From: Nocardioides kongjuensis | GTDB lineage: Bacteria; Actinomycetota; Actinomycetes; Propionibacteriales; Nocardioidaceae | DNA length: 64,000 bases | Assembly: GCF_013409625.1 (NCBI RefSeq) | Contig: NZ_JACCBF010000001.1 | Coordinates: 4,591,001-4,655,000, forward strand | Reading direction: 5' to 3' | Shown here: in pieces, positions 17,710-27,199 of the stretch | Position numbering within the stretch: position 1 is the stretch's first letter | Layout: each line of letters begins with the position of its first letter | The notes under the pieces: model-generated | Database searches by the model: none | Seen by the model: only the letters and a program-made list of their open reading frames with translations | Told to the model about the DNA's origin: nothing | Position numbers and translations under genes: made by a program

Positions 17710-18515
17710 GTGCCGGGGTCACGCGCCGCGCGATCGTCACCGGCGCCGGGCCGCGCTCGATCGGCCGCGCCGTCGCCGACGCGCTCCTCGCCGACGGCTG
17801 GGAGGTCACCGTCACCCGCCGCGCCACCCTCGACCTCGCCGACCGGGCGTCCGTCGCGGCCTTCGCTGCGTCGTACGCCGGACGGGCCGACGACCTCGAC
17901 CTGCTGGTCAACAGCGCCGGCATCCACCTCGACCTCGGGTCGCGGTGGAAGCAGCCGCAGCTGCTCGACGGCCACGAGGTCCACTGGCGCACGAACTACC
18001 TCGGCACCGTCGACCTGACGACGGCGCTGCTGCCGCTGCTGCTGGGTGGTGGTGGAGGGACCGTGGTGCACGTCGTCTCGCAGCTGCACGAGCGCGGCAC
18101 CACCGACCAGCTGCTCGGCCGGCCGGTCGCCTACGACTCGTGGGCGTCGTACGGCACCTCGAAGCTCGGCCTGGTCCACCACGCCGCCCTGCTGGCCGAG
18201 CGGTACGGCGACCAAGGGCTGCGCGCCCTGTCCGTCCATCCCGGCGCGGTGTCGACCAACATCGCCAACCGCGGCCTCGAGACCCGGCCGCTGCTGCGCC
18301 GGCTGCGCAACCTCGCCCTGCCCCTGGAGCGCCGCACCCTGATGACGCCCGAGGAGTCGGCCGCCCACCTGGTCCGGATCGCCACCGATCCCTCGGCCGC
18401 GTCCGGCTACTACCGCAAGAGCCGGCCCCTCGACCCGGCCCCGGCCGCCGCCGACCTCGCGGCGCGCGCCGAGCTGGCGGCGACGACGGAGGCGTGGCTG
18501 GCCGCTACGCGCTGA
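17706..18515 (+). CDS. SDR family oxidoreductase, second in operon
   Basis: A 269-residue protein starting at GTG, overlapping the first SDR stop by 4 bp. Cofactor motif TGAGPRSIGRAV, NSAG, and YGTSK with the upstream serine in HVVSQLHE give a complete catalytic set. The LHPG/NI region and the long helical C-terminus resemble retinol-dehydrogenase/WW-domain-oxidoreductase-like SDRs (extended substrate loop around RGTTDQLLGRPVAYDSW). It is translationally coupled to the first SDR. Substrate unknown. Its end overlaps the convergent esterase by 11 bp. Confidence 0.88.
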   Translation: MSAGVTRRAIVTGAGPRSIGRAVADALLADGWEVTVTRRATLDLADRASVAAFAASYAGRADDLDLLVNSAGIHLDLGSRWKQPQLLDGHEVHWRTNYLGTVDLTTALLPLLLGGGGGTVVHVVSQLHERGTTDQLLGRPVAYDSWASYGTSKLGLVHHAALLAERYGDQGLRALSVHPGAVSTNIANRGLETRPLLRRLRNLALPLERRTLMTPEESAAHLVRIATDPSAASGYYRKSRPLDPAPAAADLAARAELAATTEAWLAATR

Positions 18516-19356
18516 GCGCCCTGGCCAGGAAGCGCAGCTGCCCCGGCACCACCCGGCGCCAGTAGCCGACGTCGTGGCCGCCCCGGCCGAACCCGCCGGC
18601 CGGCCGCGTCGTCAGGTCGGCGACGAGGTCGCGGGTCGCGGGGTAGAACGGGTCGCCCTTGCCGCAGTCCACGCGCAGCGGCACGCCGGCCAGCGTGTCC
18701 TCGCGGCCGAAGATCGTCACCCGCCCGAAGTCGGCGGCGTCGTCGTAGGAGCCGGGACTGGTGTCGGCGTACCGGTGCCAGAGGGCGGGGCTCATCACGC
18801 CCACGCCCTTGAGGACACCCTCCAGCGCCGGCACCAGGTGCAGCGCCCCGAACCCGCCCATCGACCAGCCCAGCAAGGCGACCCGGCTGGTGTCGAGGCC
18901 ACGCTCGGCCAGCAGCGGCAGGAACTCGTCGACCACCATCGCCCCGGCGTCCTCGCCGCTGCGTCTCCTGTGCCAGTAGGTGTCGCCCCCGTCGACGCTG
19001 GCGATCGCGACCGCCGGCATCGCGTCGGCCAATCCGGCTGCGAGGAACCGGTCGAGCGCGAGGTAGGAGCGCGCGAACGCCGACCGGTGGTCGTTGCGCC
19101 GCCCGTGCAGCACCACCACGACCGGCAGGTCCTCGCCCGGCGTCGCGACCGACCACCCGCACCGCGCGCCCCTGCGGGCCTGCGACACGAAGCTGCCCGA
19201 GGTGACCGCCACCCCCGTGACGTCCGGCACCGGCCCATCGGGGCCGTCGTCGGTCCGGTACCGGTACGCCGCCCCCGCGGCACCCAGCGTCACCGCGCCG
19301 CCGCCGGCGACGAGCAGGCCGCGGCGGGAGAGGCGGCGGTCGCCGGCACGGGTCAT
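18505..19356 (-). CDS. Tat-exported esterase, alpha/beta hydrolase (esterase D/antigen-85 type)
   Basis: A 283-residue hydrolase. The N-terminus has a twin-arginine signal (SRRGLLVAGGGA) and hydrophobic core to about residue 30. The nucleophile serine is in GWSMGGFGALH, the oxyanion region is VVVLHGRRND, and the likely acid and histidine follow in DCGKGDPF and GGHDVGYWRR. The shape matches putative esterases of the Ag85/esterase D branch. It acts outside the membrane; substrate unknown. Confidence 0.85.
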   Translation of the reverse strand: MTRAGDRRLSRRGLLVAGGGAVTLGAAGAAYRYRTDDGPDGPVPDVTGVAVTSGSFVSQARRGARCGWSVATPGEDLPVVVVLHGRRNDHRSAFARSYLALDRFLAAGLADAMPAVAIASVDGGDTYWHRRRSGEDAGAMVVDEFLPLLAERGLDTSRVALLGWSMGGFGALHLVPALEGVLKGVGVMSPALWHRYADTSPGSYDDAADFGRVTIFGREDTLAGVPLRVDCGKGDPFYPATRDLVADLTTRPAGGFGRGGHDVGYWRRVVPGQLRFLARALSA

Positions 19357-19365
19357 GCCCGGAAT

Positions 19366-20214
19366 CTAGCGCCGCAGCTGCGCCAGCGCGTGCAGCTGCT
19401 CGACGTAGTGCGATGCTGACTCGGCCGCGATCCGCACGGACGCCGCGGTCGCGCCGGCCTCCTCCAGGGCGCCGAGCGCATCGACCGCAGCCGCGGCGGC
19501 GCCTGACGGGTCGAGGGCGGCACCAGGGGTGAGCACGACCTCGAAGCCCGCCGGTAGGTCGGCCCGTGCCAGCATCGCCGCGAGCTCGCCGGGCGAGAGC
19601 CCGAAGGGCACCCAGCCGTCGGCCAGCTCGACTGCCCGGCGCAGCGAGCGGGGCGTGCGCCCGCCGATCCAGAACGGCACGTGTGGCTGGACCGCGTGCG
19701 GTGAGACGACCACGTCGGAGAACGAGAAGTGCGGTCCGTCGTACGACGGTGTCCGGGTCGACAGCGCGGCGCGCAGGGCCCGCAATGCGTCGTCGGCGAC
19801 CGCGCCACGCCCTTCGAACCGAACGCCGAGCAGTGCGAACTCCTCCTCGAGCGAGCCCACGCCCAGCCCGAGGACCAGGCGGCCGCCGCTGACCAGGTCG
19901 AGGGTCCCGTAGCGCTTGGCGATGGCGAGGGGGTGGTGGTAGCCGAGGACGAGGACCTGGGTGGCGAGCCGGATCCGCGAGGTGCGGGCGGCGAGGTGGC
20001 CGAAGGTGGCGAGCGGGTCCCAGTAGGTGCCGCCGCGCTGCGCGGCGATGTCGGCCGGCACCATCACGTGCTCGCTGCAGGTGAGGAAGTCGAAGCCGAG
20101 GGTGTCGGCGGCCTCGGCGATGGTGCCGAGCTCGGCGATGCCGGCATCGGCCTCCCACGGGGAGAACGCCCCCGGCAGCTGCACCACCACGGGGCTGTTG
20201 ATGCCGATCCTCAC
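19366..20214 (-). CDS. LLM-class F420-dependent oxidoreductase
   Basis: A 282-residue luciferase-like barrel starting at GTG (VRIGINSPVV). The segment TCSEHVMVP, the loop RIRLATQVLVLGYHHPLAIAKR and LVLGLGVGSLEEEF are typical of the F420-dependent TIGR-type group. It probably reduces or oxidises a substrate using F420 rather than FMN. It shares its upstream region with a KstR2-like box. In M. tuberculosis, enzymes of this group belong to the sterol regulons (for example Rv3520c), so a steroid role is possible but not proven. Confidence 0.85.
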   Translation of the reverse strand: MRIGINSPVVVQLPGAFSPWEADAGIAELGTIAEAADTLGFDFLTCSEHVMVPADIAAQRGGTYWDPLATFGHLAARTSRIRLATQVLVLGYHHPLAIAKRYGTLDLVSGGRLVLGLGVGSLEEEFALLGVRFEGRGAVADDALRALRAALSTRTPSYDGPHFSFSDVVVSPHAVQPHVPFWIGGRTPRSLRRAVELADGWVPFGLSPGELAAMLARADLPAGFEVVLTPGAALDPSGAAAAAVDALGALEEAGATAASVRIAAESASHYVEQLHALAQLRR

Positions 20215-20250
20215 GTCAGTCCTCTTTCGTCGTCCGCGCACATCTGATAA

Positions 20251-20264
20251 ACCAAGTGCTTGCT
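20251..20264. promoter_or_regulatory. KstR2-like operator between LLM oxidoreductase and unknown gene
   Basis: ACCAAGTGCTTGCT matches the published KstR2 consensus AnCAAGnnCTTGnT at every fixed base. The flanks extend to a second symmetry, AAACCAAG-6 nt-CTTGGTTT (20249-20270). It lies in the 90-bp gap between two divergent starts. Other TetR proteins of acyl-CoA metabolism use similar boxes, so KstR2 is a candidate, not a certainty. Confidence 0.6.
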
Positions 20265-20304
20265 TGGTTTTCTGAACCCTACCCCCACTCGCAGGAGCCC
20301 GCCC

Positions 20305-21096
20305 GTGACCAGCCCGCTCAACGACAGCCCCCTCGTCTTCTTCTCGTTCGTCACCCTCGAGGGAGCCGGGCCCGACGAGCACCGCGCCTACAACGAGTGG
20401 CACCAGCTCGACCACCGCCCGGAGAACCTCGCCCTGCCCGGCGTCGCGTGGGGCGACCGCTGGGCCCGGCCCATCGACTACCGCAGCGGCGTCGCGTCCG
20501 ACGAGCACGCGCCGACCGACTACGTCGCGATGTACTGGTTCAACGACCCGGTCGAGCGCGCGCTCCAGGAGTGGTCCGACCTCGGCGAGGACTCGTTCCA
20601 GTGGGGCCGCGGTCCGCTCATCCCGGGGGTGCGGCGCAAGCTGCTGTCGTTCTACCGCCCGGTCAAGGGGTACGCCGCTCCGTCGGCGCTCGTGTCGCCC
20701 GAGGTGATCCCGTACCGCCCCAACCGCGGCCTCCACCTCACCCTGTCGCGGCACGCCGAGCACCACAGCGGCGCCACCCACGAGCACTTCACCTGGCAGG
20801 ACCGCAGCCTGATCCCCGCCCTGCTCGACCTCGAGGGCGTCGCCGGCGCGTGGACCTTCTCCTTCGCCCGCCACCAGGCGCACCCGTCGCTGCCGCTCGC
20901 CACCGAGACGCCGGACGCGCCGGGGTCGCTGCGGATCCGGCTCGTCTACCTCGACCAGGACCCGCTGTCGACCACCGAGGCGATCGACAAGACCACCGCC
21001 GAGCTGACCGCCCGGCTCAGCGAGGAGGCCGTCGCCTCCGAGGAGGTCCTGCTGAGCACGCCGCTGCGCACGATCATCCCGTGGCAGGACTGGTGA
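20305..21096 (+). CDS. Unknown protein, probable two-repeat dimeric alpha/beta-barrel
   Basis: A 263-residue protein starting at GTG after a GCAGGAG ribosome site. The N-terminal phrase EHRAYNEWHQLDHRPENLALPGV resembles the EFNxWYDxEHIPxRLxxPG motif of dimeric alpha/beta-barrel (EthD-like) proteins. The second half repeats a strand-helix pattern from about LRIRLVYLDQD. No known catalytic residues are evident. It is divergent from the LLM enzyme under a shared KstR2-like box, so the two may act in the same pathway. Confidence 0.7.
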   Translation: MTSPLNDSPLVFFSFVTLEGAGPDEHRAYNEWHQLDHRPENLALPGVAWGDRWARPIDYRSGVASDEHAPTDYVAMYWFNDPVERALQEWSDLGEDSFQWGRGPLIPGVRRKLLSFYRPVKGYAAPSALVSPEVIPYRPNRGLHLTLSRHAEHHSGATHEHFTWQDRSLIPALLDLEGVAGAWTFSFARHQAHPSLPLATETPDAPGSLRIRLVYLDQDPLSTTEAIDKTTAELTARLSEEAVASEEVLLSTPLRTIIPWQDW

Positions 21097-21116
21097 GCCG
21101 GGTCAGCTGAGCCGGC

Positions 21117-23939
21117 TCACCTGAGGCCGCGCGCCAGCAGCTCGGCGAGGTGGACCGGCTCCGCGTCGGGAGCCAGCTCGTCGAGCTGCGTGCGGCAGGA
21201 GAACCCGTCGGCCAGCACGACGCGCCCGGCCTCGCCGGCGGACGAGCGCACCGCCGGCAGCAGGTTCGCCTCGGCGACCGCGACCGACACCTCGTAGTGC
21301 CCCTGCTCGACCCCGAAGTTGCCCGCCATGCCGCAGCACCCGGGCACGGCCTCGACACTCGCGCCGGCCTTCTCCAGCAGCGCCTGGTCGGTCGACCAGC
21401 CCATCACCGCGTGGTGGTGGCAGTGCGGCTGCGCGACGATCCGCACCCCGGCCAGCGACGGCGGCGTCCAGCCCGGCGTACGCGACAACAGCTCCGCCAG
21501 GGTGGTGGTCGCCGACGCCACGGCCGCCGCGTCCTCACCCGGCACCAGCTCGCGCAGCTCGTGGCGCAGCACCGCGGCGCAGGAGGGCTCCAGCCCGACG
21601 ATCGGCACGCCGGCCAGCGCGTCGTCCTTCAACGCGTCCACCATCGCGCCGAGCCGGCGCGCGGCGCCGTCGAGCTGGCCGGTGCTGATCCACGGCAGGC
21701 CGCAGCACTCCTGCTGCCGGGTGATCCGCGGGTCGTAGCCCGCGTCGCGCAGCACCGCGACCGCAGCCTCGGCGACGCGCGGGGCGAAGTGGTTGGTGAA
21801 CGAGTCGACGAAGAGCACGACCGGCGTACCCGTCCCGACGGAACCCCCGAAGGTACGGCGGAAGGTTCGTCGCGCGAACGCCGGCATCCGCCGCCGCGTG
21901 TCGACGCCGGCCGCCTTCAGCGCGACCTTGCGCAGTGGCGCGAGGTCCATCGACCTGTTCGCGAACCGCGGCATCGCGGAGCCGACCTTCGCCCACCGCG
22001 GCAGCCAGCCGACCGAGTAGTGCGAGCGCGGGCGCAGCTTGCGCTTGTAGGTCTGGTGCAGCACCTCGGCCTTGTAGGACGCCATGTCGGTGCCGGTCGG
22101 GCAGTCGGACGCGCAGCCCTTGCAGGACAGGCACAGGTCGAGCGCCTCGTGCACCTCGGGCGAGCTCCAGGTCGTCGTGCTGGAGCCGTTGACGATCTCC
22201 TGCAACAGCCGGGCACGACCGCGGGTGGAGTGGATCTCCTCCCGGGTCGCCTGGTACGACGGGCACATCACGCCACCCGAGGCGCTGTTGTCGGCGCGGC
22301 ACTTGCCCACGCCGGTGCAGCGGTGCACGGCCTGGCCGAAGTCACCGCCGTCGGAGGTGTACGCGAGCGCGAGTCCCTTGGTGAGTCGTGCGGTCGAGGT
22401 GTAGCGCAGGTCGGCAGCGCTCGAGGCGGGCTCGACGAGGATGCCCGGGTTGAGCATCCGGGCCGGGTCGAAGACGTCCTTCACGGCTGCCATCAGCGAC
22501 AGTGCGGCGGGGGAGTACATCCGCGGCAGCAGGTCGCTGCGTGCCCGCCCGTCGCCGTGCTCGCCGGAGAGCGAGCCGCCGAGCGAGGTCACCAGGTCGG
22601 CGGCGTCCTCGAGGAACGCGTGGAACGCCTCGGCCCCGTCGGGCCGGTCGAACGGGAAGTCCATCCGCACGTGCAGGCAGCCCTCGCCGAAGTGCCCGAA
22701 CGGCATCGCGGTCAGCTCGTGCCGTGCGAGCAGCTCCTCGAACGAGGTGAGGTAGGTGCCGAGCCGCTCCGGCGGTACGGCGGCGTCCTCCCAGCCGGCC
22801 CACGCGGGCTTGCCCGAGGGTGCACGCCCGGCGAGGCCGGCGCCGTCGGCGCGGATCTTCCAGAGCCGGTCCGCGGTCCGCGGGTCGTCGACCACGAGCG
22901 CCGACACGCCGAGGCCGGCGGCGGCGAGGAGGTCCGCGCGCCGTCGTACGTCGTCGGGGTCGGTGCCCGACAGCTCGACGAACATCCACGCGTCTCCGGC
23001 CGGAAGCGGCGGCACCGCGTTCTCGCCGCGCCGCTCGCGGATCACGTCGACGATGCGCCGGTCCAGTCCCTCGCACGCGGACGGCTCGAAGGCGAGCACC
23101 TCGGGCGTTGCGAAGCCGGCCGTCGGGAAGTCGGCGAAGCCCAGCACCACCATGATCGCGGCCTTCGGCGCACGGACCAGCCGGACCGTCGCCTCGGTGA
23201 GCACGGCCAGCGTGCCCTCGGAGCCGACCAGGGTGCGGGTGAGGTCGAAGCCGCGTTCGGGAGCGAGGTGGTCGAGCGCGATGCCGGACACGTGCCGCCC
23301 GAAGGTGCCGAACTCGGTCCGCACGGTCGCGAGGTCGCCCGCGACGACCTTCCGCAGCCGGTCGAGCACGTCGGACCCCCCGGCCTCGGCGACCGGCGCC
23401 CCGGAGGCGTCGTACCCCGTCGTCAGCACCGACCCGTCGGCGAGCAGCGCCCGCACCGCGCGCACGTTGTGCGAGGTCCGGCCGTAGGCCAGCGACCGCG
23501 CCCCGCAGGCGTCGTTGCCGATCATCCCGCCGATCGTGCAGCGGGTGCTGGTCGACGGGTCCGGCCCGAACCTCAGCCCGTACGGCGCCGCGGCCTTCTG
23601 CAGCACCGCCTGGACGACGCCCGGCTGGACCACCGCGGACTCCGCGTCGCCGTCGATCGAGACGACCTGGTTCAGGTGCCGGCTGAAGTCGATGACCACA
23701 CCCGGTCCGATCGCGTTGCCCGCGACCGACGTGCCGGCGCCGCGGGCCGTGACCGTCAGCCCCTCCTCGCGTGCCGCGGCCAGCACCGCGGCCACCTCGT
23801 CGGCCGAGCGCGGGAACGCGACGGCGACGGGCGGGACGCGGTAGAGCGAGGCGTCGGAGGAGTACGCGCCGAGGACCGCGGCGTCGTCACTGACGTCGCC
23901 CGCTCCGTGGCGCTGGAGCTGCTGAGCGATGCCGGACAC
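21117..23939 (-). CDS. Fused FAD-binding and (Fe-S)-binding dehydrogenase (D-lactate/glycolate type)
   Basis: A 940-residue fusion. N-terminal PCMH-type FAD domain (TARGAGTSVAGNAIGPG, GGMIGNDACGARS) and FAD-oxidase C-terminal domain (PFGHFGEGCLHVRMDFP, SGEHGDGRAR) occupy residues 1-500. A ferredoxin-like part follows with two 4Fe-4S cysteine clusters (CTGVGKCRAD/GVMCPS and CLSCKGCASDCPTG). Last come two CCG domains (QECCGLPW, PGCCGMAG). It oxidises a 2-hydroxy acid, probably D-lactate or a relative, and passes electrons through the Fe-S centres to the respiratory chain. The combination GlcD/Dld + GlpC in one chain is common in actinobacteria. Neighbours give no substrate clue. Confidence 0.9.
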   Translation of the reverse strand: MSGIAQQLQRHGAGDVSDDAAVLGAYSSDASLYRVPPVAVAFPRSADEVAAVLAAAREEGLTVTARGAGTSVAGNAIGPGVVIDFSRHLNQVVSIDGDAESAVVQPGVVQAVLQKAAAPYGLRFGPDPSTSTRCTIGGMIGNDACGARSLAYGRTSHNVRAVRALLADGSVLTTGYDASGAPVAEAGGSDVLDRLRKVVAGDLATVRTEFGTFGRHVSGIALDHLAPERGFDLTRTLVGSEGTLAVLTEATVRLVRAPKAAIMVVLGFADFPTAGFATPEVLAFEPSACEGLDRRIVDVIRERRGENAVPPLPAGDAWMFVELSGTDPDDVRRRADLLAAAGLGVSALVVDDPRTADRLWKIRADGAGLAGRAPSGKPAWAGWEDAAVPPERLGTYLTSFEELLARHELTAMPFGHFGEGCLHVRMDFPFDRPDGAEAFHAFLEDAADLVTSLGGSLSGEHGDGRARSDLLPRMYSPAALSLMAAVKDVFDPARMLNPGILVEPASSAADLRYTSTARLTKGLALAYTSDGGDFGQAVHRCTGVGKCRADNSASGGVMCPSYQATREEIHSTRGRARLLQEIVNGSSTTTWSSPEVHEALDLCLSCKGCASDCPTGTDMASYKAEVLHQTYKRKLRPRSHYSVGWLPRWAKVGSAMPRFANRSMDLAPLRKVALKAAGVDTRRRMPAFARRTFRRTFGGSVGTGTPVVLFVDSFTNHFAPRVAEAAVAVLRDAGYDPRITRQQECCGLPWISTGQLDGAARRLGAMVDALKDDALAGVPIVGLEPSCAAVLRHELRELVPGEDAAAVASATTTLAELLSRTPGWTPPSLAGVRIVAQPHCHHHAVMGWSTDQALLEKAGASVEAVPGCCGMAGNFGVEQGHYEVSVAVAEANLLPAVRSSAGEAGRVVLADGFSCRTQLDELAPDAEPVHLAELLARGLR

Positions 23940-24018
23940 GGACTGAAATCTAGTGGGTGGCTCTGGCGGCTACGCTCCCGTCCCAGGTCACGACCGTCAC
24001 GACTACCCAGGGGGCGCC

Positions 24019-25074
24019 ATGCGGCTCGGCATGATCATCGACTACTCCGGCGGCTTCGCCGAGACCGTGGAGCTGCTCCAGGAGTACGAGCGCAACGGCC
24101 TCGACCTGGTCGCGATGCCCGAGGCCTACTCCTTCGACGCGGTCAGCCAGCTCGGCTACATCGCCGCGAAGACCGAGCGACTCGAGCTGATGTCGGCGAT
24201 CTTCCAGATCTACACCCGCACCCCGTCGTTGACCGCGATGACCGCCGCGGGACTGGACTTCGTGTCCGACGGCCGGTTCACGCTCGGTCTGGGCGCGAGC
24301 GGCCCGCAGGTCATCGAGGGCTTCCACGGCGTCAGGTACGACGCCCCGCTGGGGCGCACCCGCGAGGTGATCGAGATCTGCCGGCAGGTGTGGAAGCGCG
24401 AGCCCGTCGAGTACCGCGGCAAGCACTACACGGTCCCGCTCACCAAGGAGGACGGCGGCTCGGGCCTGGGCAAGCCGCTCAAGATCATCAACCACCCGGT
24501 CCGCAGCGAGATCCCGATCTCGGTCGCCGCCCTCGGCCCGAAGAACGTCGCGCTGGTCGCCGAGCTCGCCAACGGCTGGCAGCCGCTGTTCTTCCACCCC
24601 GGCAAGCGCGACCTCGCCTGGGGCGAGCCGCTGGCGGAGGGGTTCGCGAAGCGCGACCCCGCGCTCGGCGAGCTCGACATCCAGCTCCAGATCGCCTTCC
24701 ACCTCGGCGAGCCGTCGCCGGAGGCGGTGCAGGCGATCCGCAACCAGCTGGCGCTCTACGTCGGCGGGATGGGCGCGCGCGACAAGAACTTCTACAACCA
24801 GCTGGCCTGCCGCTACGGCTACGAGGCCGAGGCGAAGGAGATCCAGGACCTCTACCTGTCGGGCGCGAAGGCGGACGCCGCGGCCGCCGTGCCCCAGGAG
24901 CTGGTGGAGGCCGTCACCCTGCTCGGTGACGAGGACTCGATCCGCCGGCAGGTCGCCGAGTTCCACGCCGCCGGTGTGCGCACCTTCCTGCTGAACCCGC
25001 TCGCCGCCACCGACGGGGAGAAGGTCGCCCAGGTGCGCCGGCTGTCCGAGATCGTCAAGGAGGTCGCCCCGTGA
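24019..25074 (+). CDS. LLM-class F420-dependent oxidoreductase (second)
   Basis: A 351-residue luciferase-like enzyme, starting at MRLGMIIDYSGG. Typical motifs are PEAYSFDAVSQLGYIAAKT, IFQIYTRTPSLTAMTAA and RFTLGLGASGPQVIEG. It is longer than the enzyme at 19366 and belongs to another F420 branch. It is followed by a crotonase with a 4-bp overlap, so it may act on an acyl-CoA thioester or a metabolite linked to beta-oxidation. The divergent FAD/Fe-S dehydrogenase lies 79 bp upstream. Confidence 0.86.
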   Translation: MRLGMIIDYSGGFAETVELLQEYERNGLDLVAMPEAYSFDAVSQLGYIAAKTERLELMSAIFQIYTRTPSLTAMTAAGLDFVSDGRFTLGLGASGPQVIEGFHGVRYDAPLGRTREVIEICRQVWKREPVEYRGKHYTVPLTKEDGGSGLGKPLKIINHPVRSEIPISVAALGPKNVALVAELANGWQPLFFHPGKRDLAWGEPLAEGFAKRDPALGELDIQLQIAFHLGEPSPEAVQAIRNQLALYVGGMGARDKNFYNQLACRYGYEAEAKEIQDLYLSGAKADAAAAVPQELVEAVTLLGDEDSIRRQVAEFHAAGVRTFLLNPLAATDGEKVAQVRRLSEIVKEVAP

Positions 25075-25886
25075 GCGACCGCCGGTTCACCGTCGCCCGC
25101 GACGGCGCCGTCGCCACGGTCGGCCTCGCCGGCCCGGGCGGCAAGGCGGTCATGGACGAGGCGTTCTTCGCGGAGCTGGGGGCGACCTTCACCGAGCTCG
25201 ACGCCGACGACGCGGTCCGTGCCGTCGTCCTGTCCGGCGCGGGCGACCACTTCTCCTACGGCCTCGACCTGGCGGCCGCGGCCGGGACCTTCGCGCCCCT
25301 GCGCCAGGCCACGCACGCCGGCGCCCGGCAGGAGCTGATGGCACTGATCCGGCGTTGGCAGGCGGCCCTCGACACGGTTGCGAACCTGCGCAAGCCCACC
25401 GTCGCCGCGGTCACCGGCTGGTGCATCGGCGGCGGGGTCGACCTCGCCGTCGCCTGCGACGTCCGGGTCGCCTCGGCCGACGCGGTGTTCAGCGTGCGCG
25501 AGGCCAAGGTCGGCATCGTCGCCGACCTCGGCAGCCTGCAGCGCCTGGTCGGCGTGATCGGCGACGGCCACCTGCGCGAGCTCGCCCTGACCGGCGACGA
25601 CGTCGACGCCGCCCGCGCCGCCCAGATCGGCCTGGTCAACCACGTGCACGCCACCCCCGCCGAGACGCGGACGGCGGCCGCGGAGCTCGCGGCCCGGATG
25701 GCCGCCAACTCCCCGCTGGTCCTGCGCGGCATCAAGGACGTCCTCGACACCGAGCGCGGTCCCCGCGTCGAGGCCGGCCTGCGCTACACCGCCGTGTGGA
25801 ACTCGGCCTTCCTGCTCAGCGACGACCTCGACGAGGCGATGCTGGCCTTCCTCGAGCGCCGCCCGCCGGAGTTCACCGGCCGCTGA
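25071..25886 (+). CDS. Crotonase/enoyl-CoA hydratase family protein (dienoyl-CoA isomerase-like)
   Basis: A 271-residue crotonase. The oxyanion-hole region is GDHFSYGLDL and GWCIGGGVDLAVACDVRVAS. The segment REAKVGIVADLGSLQRL resembles the acid-bearing motif of delta3,5-delta2,4-dienoyl-CoA isomerases (REVDxGLAADVGTLQRL). It would hydrate or isomerise an unsaturated acyl-CoA. It overlaps the LLM gene by 4 bp. A general enoyl-CoA hydratase is the alternative. Confidence 0.85.
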   Translation: MSDRRFTVARDGAVATVGLAGPGGKAVMDEAFFAELGATFTELDADDAVRAVVLSGAGDHFSYGLDLAAAAGTFAPLRQATHAGARQELMALIRRWQAALDTVANLRKPTVAAVTGWCIGGGVDLAVACDVRVASADAVFSVREAKVGIVADLGSLQRLVGVIGDGHLRELALTGDDVDAARAAQIGLVNHVHATPAETRTAAAELAARMAANSPLVLRGIKDVLDTERGPRVEAGLRYTAVWNSAFLLSDDLDEAMLAFLERRPPEFTGR

Positions 25887-25890
25887 CGAG

Positions 25891-27093
25891 TCACTGCGCG
25901 AGCCGGTCCCGGCCGCCCCCGCCCACCAGGCGGTCGCGGCCGGGACCGCCGTACAGCCGGTCGTTGCCACCTCCGCCACGCAGCACGTCGCGACCGCCGC
26001 CCCCGCACAGCACGTCGCGCCCGCCGCGGCCGTCGATCCGGTCCTTGCCGCCCAGGCCGACGATCACGTCGGGTCCCGGAGTGCCGATCAGCACGTCGTT
26101 GCCGGGCGTGCCGACGATCGTGGCCGCCCTGCCGTGGCACCGAGCGGTGGCCGGCTGGCCGCAACCACCCTCCGGGCTGATCACGACCTGGCCGCCCGTC
26201 GCCTGCGCGGCGACGCCGGACTGCGCCGGCGGCACGCTGCTGTAGCTGCCTCCGCCTCCGCCACCGCCGGACGCGCCGTCGAGGAAGCCCCCACCCCCGC
26301 CGCCGCCGTAGCCGCCGCCACCGCCGCCCGCGGTCCCGCCCCCGCCGCCTCCGCCGAAGCCACCGCTGCCGCCGGTGCCCCCGCTCAGCACGGCACCGCC
26401 GCCCCCGGCGCCGCCGTTGCCGATGGCCAGCCCGCCGGCGCCGCCGCCGGTGCCGCCGCCGTCGATGAGCACACCGCCGCCACCGCCGCCGGGTTCGCCG
26501 TCGCCGGGCAGGAGGCGGGCGGTCGCCACCAGGCTGCTGCCACCGACCGTCCCGCCGCCGGCCGGCGTACTGATTCCTGCTCCCGTCCCGCCTGCTCCCG
26601 CCGGGGCCCCGTTGCCACCGGTCCCGGTGAGGCTGGCGTCGAGCCCGCCGGTGGTGATCCCCGAGCCGCCGCCACCGCCGGCCACGACGAGCACGCCCGC
26701 GGCCGTCGGGCTGGTCATGACGAACGATCCGCCGCCACCACCGCCGGCCGTCTGGCCGGGGAGCCCGTTGCCGCCGGCGCCACCGACCACGACCTGCAGC
26801 GTGCTGCCCGGCGCGACCGGGACGCCCGGGACGAAGAGGAAGCCCGCGTGTCCACCGGCGCCGGTCGACGAGCCACCCGGCGCGCCCACGACGTACAGGC
26901 TGACCCGATCCACCCCCGCCGGCACGACCCAGGACTGCACGGTGCCGGTCGAGGTGAAGGTGGTCGGCGGCGCAACCGCGCACGCGTCGACGCCGGTCGC
27001 GGGCGGTCCCGCAGCGGGCATGACGAGCGCGCCGACGGCGAGGAGGCCGGAGGCGAGCGTCCGGAGCACGGGACGGCGAGGTGAGGGGAGCAT
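25891..27093 (-). CDS. Secreted glycine-rich protein with C-terminal RTX calcium-binding repeats
   Basis: A 400-residue protein. Signal peptide at residues 1-35, then a beta-rich start ([22 protein letters not shown]), a very Gly-rich centre of about 200 residues with runs of GGGGGG, and four to five RTX nonapeptides at the end ([33 protein letters not shown]). RTX repeats fold on binding calcium outside the cell. The central part is like loricrin/PGRS-type spacers. Secretion here would be by Sec, not by a type I exporter, as the signal peptide shows. Role unknown; a surface structural protein is plausible. Confidence 0.82.
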   Translation of the reverse strand: MLPSPRRPVLRTLASGLLAVGALVMPAAGPPATGVDACAVAPPTTFTSTGTVQSWVVPAGVDRVSLYVVGAPGGSSTGAGGHAGFLFVPGVPVAPGSTLQVVVGGAGGNGLPGQTAGGGGGGSFVMTSPTAAGVLVVAGGGGGSGITTGGLDASLTGTGGNGAPAGAGGTGAGISTPAGGGTVGGSSLVATARLLPGDGEPGGGGGGVLIDGGGTGGGAGGLAIGNGGAGGGGAVLSGGTGGSGGFGGGGGGGTAGGGGGGYGGGGGGGFLDGASGGGGGGGSYSSVPPAQSGVAAQATGGQVVISPEGGCGQPATARCHGRAATIVGTPGNDVLIGTPGPDVIVGLGGKDRIDGRGGRDVLCGGGGRDVLRGGGGNDRLYGGPGRDRLVGGGGRDRLAQ

Positions 27094-27199
27094 GGAGCAG
27101 GCCTTCCGAGAGCAGTGGCGAACCGAGCCGATCCGCCCCCTCGGGCCGGGCCTCGCACGCTACCCCCGCGCGGCATCGCGGGGAAGGGGTGTCGAGGTG

